Positions 11,501 to 21,231 of a DNA stretch of 64,000 bases are shown here, piece after piece; the first letter of the stretch is position 1, and every line of letters starts with the position of its first letter. This DNA is from Argyresthia goedartella (Eukaryota > Arthropoda > Insecta > Lepidoptera > Argyresthiidae), in the NCBI GenBank assembly GCA_949825045.1, contig OX463809.1, forward strand, positions 3,251,501-3,315,500, in the 5' to 3' direction. The position numbers and the translations under genes are program-made. Below the pieces are notes generated by a model. The model worked only from the letters and a program-made list of their open reading frames with translations. It did not search any database and was not told the origin of the DNA.

Positions 11501-14500
11501 AAAACAAAAAAAAAAAACAAAAAAAAAACAATTTGTATATATATATAGTAATACGAATTAGGATAAGTTGCGGGTAAGCGAGGTTGTATAGTTAGATAGA
11601 TAAATAAGATAAGACAGGAGAGAACTCAATCGAGTTGTGTAAATATTATATACATAATTGACAGATTCATCGGTTTGTGTACATGATTTGAGATGTCCGT
11701 ACATATAGAGTAGATATGGATAAAGCATGGGTAGCATAGTGGTAATGAGATCCTTGCGCCATGTTAACTGAGATAAACAGTGTCTCAAGGTCTGGGAGGG
11801 GGCTGTAATGGTACACGAGAGTCGGTACATTTGATACTTCATTCTGCGTGATAGAGGGCTAGCCCAACGCCGCGCTGTTTTGAATACGAATCGGTTCAGA
11901 TAACGTTTGGGGGTTTTGGGTAGCTAAGTGGCAAGTTAGCAAAAAAAAACAGAGCCGACGCTTGGGATGGTTCGGAGAAGTTTACAAGTCAGTTTTTTTT
12001 TGTCGCATTCCTGCGAGATGTGTAGAGATCAGAGCCGATTTGGCTGCGCGTTGAATAAAATTATGAATAACTAAATAATGAAAGGTTATTATGGAACGAT
12101 ACGGAGAAAGCTATTATGTTGATTGCAAATACACAATTGCGATTGAGGTATGATATGGAGAGTCTGACACCGCTAGTTTGGATAGCATTCTAGTGGTCTT
12201 TGCTACGCGCGTCTAGCGGTCGGGTATGCTTAATTAATCGCAACAAGCTTTTATTGGTCAGCGATCAACAGATTCTGTGTATCGGCAGTACCAAATGATT
12301 TGAGTGATCACCTACGGTTGATCATAGTGAATATGCGTACACACAATTTGTAGAATGGCGGATCTGCATGGCATGGTTGAAATTAGACCCTGTGTAGTTA
12401 GTGATAAGAAGCTTCGCTTGGGCAGAGCGTGTTCGCAAAGGACGCATATAAATACGAGAGCGTGGGAGGGGAGAGCATTCAGTCTCAGCGTCTAGCTACT
12501 GTGACAGTCGTCTTTCACGAGTTCTAAACAGTTTTGTCTGCCGTGTTACGCGTCAGAACTATACGAAATTGTGAATGCGAAGTTTCAGTGGGTTTTCGTG
12601 AGTGTCTGAAGCGCCGAGATATACCTCGGTTCCTAACCTTTATATCAACCAACCCCAAATTCCAAAACTATCCTTGGGTCGTTAGAAAAGAACTTGTAAG
12701 TCAAATATCTGAGTCTGAGTCTGGGCTTGGAGCGACCCTAAATTCCTTTTTCCTTCACCATAGGGTTCCTGGATTGGCTCTTAGGATATTCGCGGGCTAA
12801 TCCTCTCCTCATTCCTTTCGAGTAGCGAGTTTTGAAATTCCCACACACACAGTCGTTAAACATTCAAGCACATTCAAATCAAACTCAACCATTTTCGAGT
12901 GGTGTCGATAATGGACGTGGTATAACACTAGGTTTTTAGACTAGGCTAGACAGGAGTTTAGTTGCGGCTAAACCTAGGTTGGCGGGGCATAGGGAGACTG
13001 TTTGATCGATGAGGTTCCGCGGATGGAAATAGCAAATTCAGAACAAAGTTAAACCGGTGTCAACACAGATAACATATCCTGTTGATATTTTGACATTTGA
13101 GTGTTGTCGGGGACGCGCGAAGAGATCAATTTACAGTCTAAAGTTCATTGTTTAGGTCCGGGTAGGTGTTTTGCATTGCCTTGGGTCAGGTTGGATTCAA
13201 GTTGCATCTTTAAATTAAATGTAAATTTCGCTGGAGGTCTAATGTGTAGGCTGAGTCGGTATATATGATTTGGCTCAGCCCAGGACGTGCTGAGGCTAGT
13301 GGAATTCATAGTTCGGTATTTATCGAACTATGCACTCCGCTATGGTGTGGGTTAGATCTCCTAAAACAATAATGCTTGCGTTTCGATGACATCCAGCTCA
13401 AATTGCGCAGAGTTGAAGGTTTCAAAACGTTACGGACCTTTTGAGGTAACCGCTGGTTCAGAACCCATTTCGGAAAATCAATTCGCAATTGTGTAAACCG
13501 GTCTTTTCGGATCGTTATTGCCGTGAACCAAATATATAATTGGAACCACCACAAGCCGCTACTAGCGAGCACATGAAATATCAGTGAGTACTCACGTCGT
13601 AAAACTACGACGGATATCTATACGATATCACAAACAAATATTATAAACTGTGGTCGACCACTAAAAACTAAAAGAAGTTCCATACGCCCATATATACAAA
13701 ACCAAATGGTACCATCACATAAAATATAACAACGATCGTTCTGGCGCAATACACCGCTGACTGATGTGAATTACCGGCTCGCGGACATATATGCTTTCTC
13801 TGTCTAACTTGAAACTGTAACTTCCTGAACCAAACTTCGTTCGACTATTGTACGCCTAACGAACTTCTCGACGAACGAGAAATTCAGACTTATCATTCTT
13901 ACTTACAAATCTTACAGCTGAATCGGGTCCTCTCATTTTGGGATAGATAGAATAGACGATCATAGCTACTGATAGCGGTGGCTCGACCTTAGCCCTGGGG
14001 CCGTTACACAAAATCAGCGTTAGAGCCTGCGTAGACGAGGGACAGTGGCGGACAAAATGTCCGCTCTTAATATTACTCTCATTGAGTGTGCTCTTAATAT
14101 TACTCTCATTAGGTTGCACTATGTCTTCGTATACCGCCAGGCGTGACATGAGGTATTGCGCGGAAAAAGTGCAACCTAATTGTCCTCTCTCTCGCCTTCG
14201 GCTCGTTTCATAAACCCACTCTCGAGTTTTAATGCCCTCCATTATGCAGCAGTCACATAAACTACTATTTTAATGTTATTATTACAGGAGTTTAGTAATA
14301 TTTTCTATAATTTTCTTGGTCTCGGAGCTCGGGCTGCCCCGCGGGGCTCTGCGCGGGAGCATGCGTCAGTCTGCTTCGACGCGATGCGACGGGTATTTGT
14401 TTTCTTTGTCCAATTCTCAATGCCATTGGCCTTTGTTCAGCCCTTAAGAGCTTTGTGATATCGTCGTCAGGTTGTAGTCATATAAGTTACTCTGTGTTGT

Positions 14501-17500
14501 AGTCTTTGTGACGCCTTTTGTATGGGTTAAATGTACTCTGTGGTATGGGTGTTCTTATTTGTCTCGGGTCGGTTCATACAAGGTTGCTGGAATGACAAGC
14601 GGGGCTGGGTGGCTAGATGCTATTTTGAAGAAGCGTTCGGACGCTTTTTTCTTAAATGCTAGTCTAACGTCACTAAGTCACTATGGAGATCTACGTTGCG
14701 CAAGTACCACGGGGCACCTACGCTACGGCGCGGCGGCGGCATCACGCATGAGCATGAAGCGGTTTTGTACCTGCTAGTGGGCTGTGTAGAGCAGTGTGCG
14801 AAGGCTGGACTTGCATACGTGAAGACCGGGCGGATGCCCCTTCGGCGGACTTCGGCCGCTTTCGAAACCAAAAGTTTAAAAACATAATTATTTATCTTTT
14901 TAGGAAACCTGGATTCGAATAAATAAAAATTATTCGGTTTTCTAAACTGGTTTCGAATACAGATTGTAGAATCTTGTTTTGAAACTCATTCAAGTTGACA
15001 AGGAACATATGCACAAGGGGATGCAGGAACCGGCTTTTGAGGTGTCCGGTTCCGGTTCTGGTTTTTTTTTTTAAATAAAATAATTCCTTTATTATATTGT
15101 GTTTATTTTTTATATTATTTCAATTTATATCTATTATATGGCGCCGTAGTATAGTGTCGTATCAGGACGTCAAGGAGAAGGCGATGTCTAGAAGTGCATG
15201 GAAGGAACCAGACTGACAACAGCGTAGCTCTTAAATAATGAATGAAATATGGCGCCGACATATCTACTAGGTGGGTACTTTCACAAACATAACGTAGCAA
15301 GAACAGCAACTAAATTGGAATGAATTATTTAATTCAAACATATTCACAGTTCACACATTTGTGCTTCAAAGTAGTAGTACAAGCCACAGTACTTATTTAA
15401 CTGCCCTATAGACAAAATGTAGTTGATTTTATTACCTATAAAACCCTTTGGAATCATGAACGCATAAAAAGAATATTGGAAAAAAAATAACGAAGTCTAC
15501 AAAAATAAGCTTGCTTCAATGAATGATTGTGTAGAAATAGAAAAATCCATGAATTCACCTTATTTTTTTTTTAATAATGCAAAATTAGTTGAATTTGCAA
15601 AAATCGGTTACCTTCAAGTGAAATATTGGCGAAGAAATAAAAATAATCATGTATTCGGCTCTTTTTTTAAATATATCACAACTCATATAACACCAATGAA
15701 ATGTTTGTGACGAAATATTAATAATCATAAATTAATTGCTTTTTTTTCAGGAAAGTTGTAAAATCAGTTGCAAAAATCCGCTATTTTTAATTGAATATTC
15801 GCCACATAAATACTGATAAATTGTCTGATATATCCAGGTTATATTTGGTTTTTAACCTTTATTTTACTAGTATTCAACCGCTCTCCAACTAGGATTTTAG
15901 GGTTCATATGCGGTTAAATAGGAGTTAAATCTTCCATTTGATTTTAAACAGTATTTCACCGGTATATAACCGATAAAATCAGGTACGCTCGCGTAAGGAA
16001 GCACACACGAGGGTCACACTAACAATAGCGAACAATAGATGTTGGAGCGAGAGGGTAAAGAAAATTATTGAATGAAATGATGTTCTTTTTTGAGAACCGG
16101 CCACTCGCTTATGGACTAATTAGTCTTGAAATATAAATCACTGGCCGGCTCGCTTAAGGAAGGACTAATTATTCTAGGGTCCGATTACGCTCAGGTTCGC
16201 TCCAGTTTATGTGGCTGTACGCTATGTTTTTTTCGGAACCGTAAAGAACCGAAAATCCGGTTCTTGAAACTTCAGAACCGGGTCTACGAACATTGTTTAG
16301 AACTGGGTATACCCGGTTCTCTCAGAACCGGGTAGAACGTAACGCACGATATAGTTACGATATTCAAAAGCGTACTGCAATACGTTCAACTTACTTCTGC
16401 ATTACAGGAAAAATAGCTATAAATTAAATAAACCGAGACATTAATTAATTCCTTATTTTATGTTATTTTTCCTAATGTAATCTTTTGCAAGAGAGGTTTT
16501 ATGGATGACTTGATTTTGTCATCAATTTCTTTGTTGTTTTTACCCGACAGCGCCAGAAGCAATGTATGTGCCTGTATGTAAATATTTATGGTCTGGGTGG
16601 AATATCGTCGGCCAATGAATCGATTTATTTTTGAGTACCACCTTTCGGGATGATTTGTAGTCCTGATTTCGTCATCGCCACAGCAACACACTTTTGAAAA
16701 TTCGTTTTGGTCAAACCATCGCCTTTTGAAGTAATTATTGAATGTTCGAACTTCTGTAACTTTGGGGCTTTTTGCATTACGTAGGCAAAGGCAGGCGTGC
16801 TAGGCCACAGTGTGCTACGTGCCTTTTGTTGACCGGCGAACGTAGATTAAGTTTTTTAGCCCTTCGCATTAATGATCTAAAATGTCACTATGTACTTTAA
16901 TTTAATGTTTTAAATGCGTCTCTTAGCCGCCTTCTCGAAGTCTTATGTATGTAACATTCTCAGGTGTCCATGATGGAAACTGTGACTTCATCAATCTGAA
17001 TAATAATTCATTCGTTTCCTTCTTTTTATTTACAAGAACATAGCCCTGTACAGAATATAGTTTGAAGGATCGCGGGCAAGATTTGAATCTACATCGCATA
17101 ATATATGTTTGAAGCTTTGAGTAATAATGTAGTTTGAAGTCATAAATCTTTCGTCGTGCATTTTTAGAACAAAATATTACCTATTAGTCTATTATCTTCA
17201 AAACACCCCATACCGGTGTTGCTGGTGTGCCTGTAGGAGGCGAAATTTGATAGTCGGTGGAAGTCAAGGAGGCTTGGGATCTATGACTTGACCTCGATGG
17301 GTGGGCTATTGGCGGCGCTTAAGGTTCTGTTGGAGGAAATGGGGCTGTGGTCCGAAGCCGTGTCCTAGGGGGTAGGTGGTATGCGACGGAATGAAGGCAT
17401 AGCCAGTGAGACAGTTAGGGGGGGGCGTTGAGAAAGGGGTGTTGGGACCCACGATTGTTGCCCGGGGCTGCCGGGCATCGCCATAGTTGGCTGGGTCAGC

Positions 17501-20500
17501 GGTCTGCCCGCACATCGCGCTAGTTGGAGGGGTGTGAATCAGCTGCTTTGGGCATGGCCGTTGAAAGTTGTAGCACTGTGTTCTGTCTTTGAGTAGGTGT
17601 GGGGGTTTTCGACTCTGATATCTGGAAGGCCGCAGAGAGATTCTAGGGAGCTTATTTGCCTCCCTGCGGCGGTTGGATCGGTGATTACTAATATCATATT
17701 AAAAACCTTTCCAGGCCGGTAAGGGTTGTTGGGGGGGCGGGCGGTGCATTTTATTTAACTCATGAAATAGTAGCGTAATTACTGCGTGCGTGAATAAACA
17801 GAGCCATACCACGGTATGAGGTACTGGAACAGCGCCAACTATGTTTTGCCGATATACTAGCGTATCAATCGATGATGATTAGTCACACCTCAAAATAGGA
17901 GAGATATTTACGCATAATCGGGTAAGTAAGCACATAAAACATAGTTTGATAGGTCCAGGTTATTTATAAAACTTGTATTGATTTTTTGGTTTGATCCGGT
18001 GTAGGTGTGTTTTAGATGTGATTTTATATGTATATGTCTCCGTAAGATTCTCAAAACTGTTAGTTTATAATCTAACGTTTTTTTCTCGTTAGTTTATCGA
18101 TTGTAAACTGTACCATACTGTATTATTTCGGCAGTATAATCTTCCTGAGCGTGGACATGTCGCAGTGCCGGGCGCGGGTTGCAGCGCGCGGCGTGGACTG
18201 GTGCTCGGGCGAGCAGCGAGCGCTCGGCAGCGGCACGAGCGTGTTCAGACACCCGGCTGACCAGGCCGACCAGCTGGAGGCAGACGTAACTACTCCCTCA
18301 ATCTCTACCCAGGGTTATTTCGGTTCTCGGTTATACGTACTCGGAAACACGTCCAATAATCCACCCCTAGCTGGACGGAAACTCTGAAACGTTCCCAGGG
18401 TCGATTCTTGCTGGACACTGTAACACTAGGGTGGAATGTCTAGCTGCCTAATGTAGCGGTGCTCACGTCATATACACCCGGAGGAAGTCTGACGTAACTC
18501 TATAGGTATTACCTATTGGCTTATGTTTAAACGATTACCAAAAACGCACCTATTTTACTACCAATAAATTCGAAATGACTGCCAGAATGGATAAATGTCC
18601 ACCAAATTGTGTTTGGATAAATGATCACCAAACTTCTTTTTATATTTTGTGTACTTAAGTTTATGTTTTAAGTATTTTTTGTTGTTCTTACATGTTCAAC
18701 CTAACACTATTTTTTGCAACTTTTGGTGTTCATTTATCCATTTTGGGTAGGAAAAAAATATTTTGGTGATCATTATTTTTGTTACATATACCTATTTGCC
18801 ACTGTTGGTACTCGGTGGACGAAATACTTACACGTAATGTAGGGTAGGGATATTTCGTCAGCAGAGGTCCCATCTCGTAAGGAGATTCTAGCCAAAGTAC
18901 TGCTACACATTCACGAACATACCTACACAAGTATCTCGTACAGATGAGAGATGTTTGTAATAATTCTATGGAAAACTAGGTCTTGAAATTGGTCGAGCGT
19001 TAATTTTTGGATAACGGACTCCTGGATCGGTCACCCGTAACGGGTAGATACAATGAGTTAAGATGGTGAAAGGTGCTCCAAATCTGTACTTTCACAATTT
19101 CAGAGAAAGACTTGACAGTTAACAATATTTTTTCAGTTGGACTTTTACTTCACGGAAGCCCTGGCCGAGCTACGTGCGGCGGCAGGCATCACAGCGGTCA
19201 CGGTCGATGGAAATGAACCTATAGGTAGGGTCTATATTCATTTTAATGAGCTCAGTTAACGGTTCTTCTCGACCTTTCAGCAACGGTTCGGTTAGACGTC
19301 GGTAGGTATGTACCTAGTTTGACGACTGGTTTAGCCTAGCGGATAGTGACCCTGCCTACGAAGCCGACGGTCTTGGGTTCGAATCCCGGTGGGGGCAAAT
19401 CTTTGTGGGGTAAGCATGAATATTTGCTTTTTAGTCTTGGCGTTCTCTATGTATTTACATAAGTATTTATCTCTATCAAATATATCGTCGTTTAGTACCC
19501 CTATCACAAGCACAAGCCTTGTTGAACTCAGTAGGTATGGGCCTAGTTCGAATTGTGTAAGATTATCCTCTAATATATATATACTACTCAAAAGAAAATA
19601 GGGGCCACTAAGTATTTTGATTGCTACGTGAAAAATATAGTAAACAGTAATGTATATTTATGAAAATAACATGAAACAAGGCTTTTGTTTTAACTTATGC
19701 TAATAACCATTTAATTGTGTAGTCAATTGTTTCACTTATTTCAATTAACATGAAATTAGTCCATTGTCAACAGCAAAAACTAAACAGAAACTCTTTGCAA
19801 AACAAAACAAAAACTGACACAAGCTGTTTTTTTTAATGGTTTAGTAACGGTAAATGTAAACAGTAAATGGTGTGTCCTCCTCTCCTGTTTTCACACTCCT
19901 GGAGCCTTGAATGCATACTCTCGATTAAGTTTCTTATGTTTTCATCAGGTATCTCTTCCCACGCACGTTTCAGAGCATCCATAAGCTGTTGCTGGTTGTG
20001 AACCTCTTGCTCATGCTCCCTAACCCTTCGTTTTAATTGGTCCCACATATGTTCTATTGGATTTAAATCCGGACTATACGCTGGCCATGGTAGGACACGA
20101 ATATGGGAGTCATCCAGTACAGTGTGAGTGGCCCGAGCTGTGTGTGGGCGGGCATTGTCATGCATTAACCAGAACCCTGGCCCCACTCTCTGTGAGAATG
20201 GAATCACATGAGGCCTGATGACTTCATCGATGTACCTTTGTGCAGTTACTGTGCCTTGTTTTAAGAAAACCAGCTCAGTTTTGCCTTGTAAGCTAATCCC
20301 AGCCCAAACCATCACACTAGGACCTCCAAAGCGGTCAATTTCCTTGATGCAGACATCGGAAAATCTCTCACCCTGTCGTCTCCATACTCTAATCCGCCGA
20401 TCATCACTACAAAGCTTCACTTTACACTCATCTGTGAAGAGCACCATACCCCATTGATTCATGCTCCAATATGAATGTTCGCGGCAAAAACTTCGATTTC

Positions 20501-21166
20501 CACGTTGAACCCTAGATAAAGGAATTCGTACTACTCGGCGTCTGGACCTTTGCTGGTCTTCATGCAGTCGATTACGTATCGTTTGGTCACTAACACGAGT
20601 CCCCGTTGTCAACCGTAGGCGATTTTGTAACTTACGTGCCGTCACAGAGCGCTCTCGACGGGCACTCAATCGGATGTAGCGATCCTCTTGTGCCGTAGTC
20701 GCTCGCACCCTGCCCGATCCAGGCCTTCTTGCAACACTGCCAGTCTCTTGGAACCGATCCCACACATTTTGGATGGCTCGGCGAGAGAAACCCAACGAAA
20801 AAGCTACAGACCGCTGTGAATGACCTTCAGCAATCAATGTAACGGCTCTGGTGGCAGTAATGGTATCCATATGCCTTCGTTGACGTGGCATTATTAACAA
20901 AAGATGTTAAAAGAAGCAAAAGATGGACAGAGATAGTTTTTTAACAGAATAAAATTGTGATTCCATCTGAAAGGAATTTGACCTGAAACTCGTTTTTCTT
21001 ATTTGCTTCAATTTCTGGCCAGCTGTAAGACTTAAACACCAGCATTAAAGAGGTTGGATACTGAAGGAGGCCGGACATCATTAATTAGTCACTTATTAAT
21101 TAGTTTACATGTAAAAATTTACTCAAAAACAGAAATATGTTAGTGGCCCTTATTTTCTTTTGAGTA

Positions 21167-21231
<65 letters not shown>

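Larger units (their letters stand above)
4513..14008 (+). mobile_element. Ty3/Gypsy LTR retrotransposon with 2.2-kb LTRs
   Basis: Complete by structure: 5' LTR 4513-6719, internal region with gag and pol in the order protease, reverse transcriptase, RNase H, integrase (the Ty3/Gypsy order), polypurine tract 11791-11803, and 3' LTR 11804-14008. Both LTRs begin TGTAATGG and end GTTACA. The element is flanked by CAAA (4509-4512 and 14009-14012), a 4-bp target duplication. The LTRs differ at roughly ten positions that I could see in 2.2 kb, so insertion was recent. No env frame follows pol. LTRs of this size are unusual but known, for example in Drosophila virilis Ulysses. Integrase is broken, so this copy cannot move by itself. 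It sits in sense orientation in an AK8-like intron. Confidence 0.93.

Noticed and set aside
19332..19400. Possible tRNA gene
   Set aside because: A and B boxes are present, but the cloverleaf cannot be completed and a SINE body follows.
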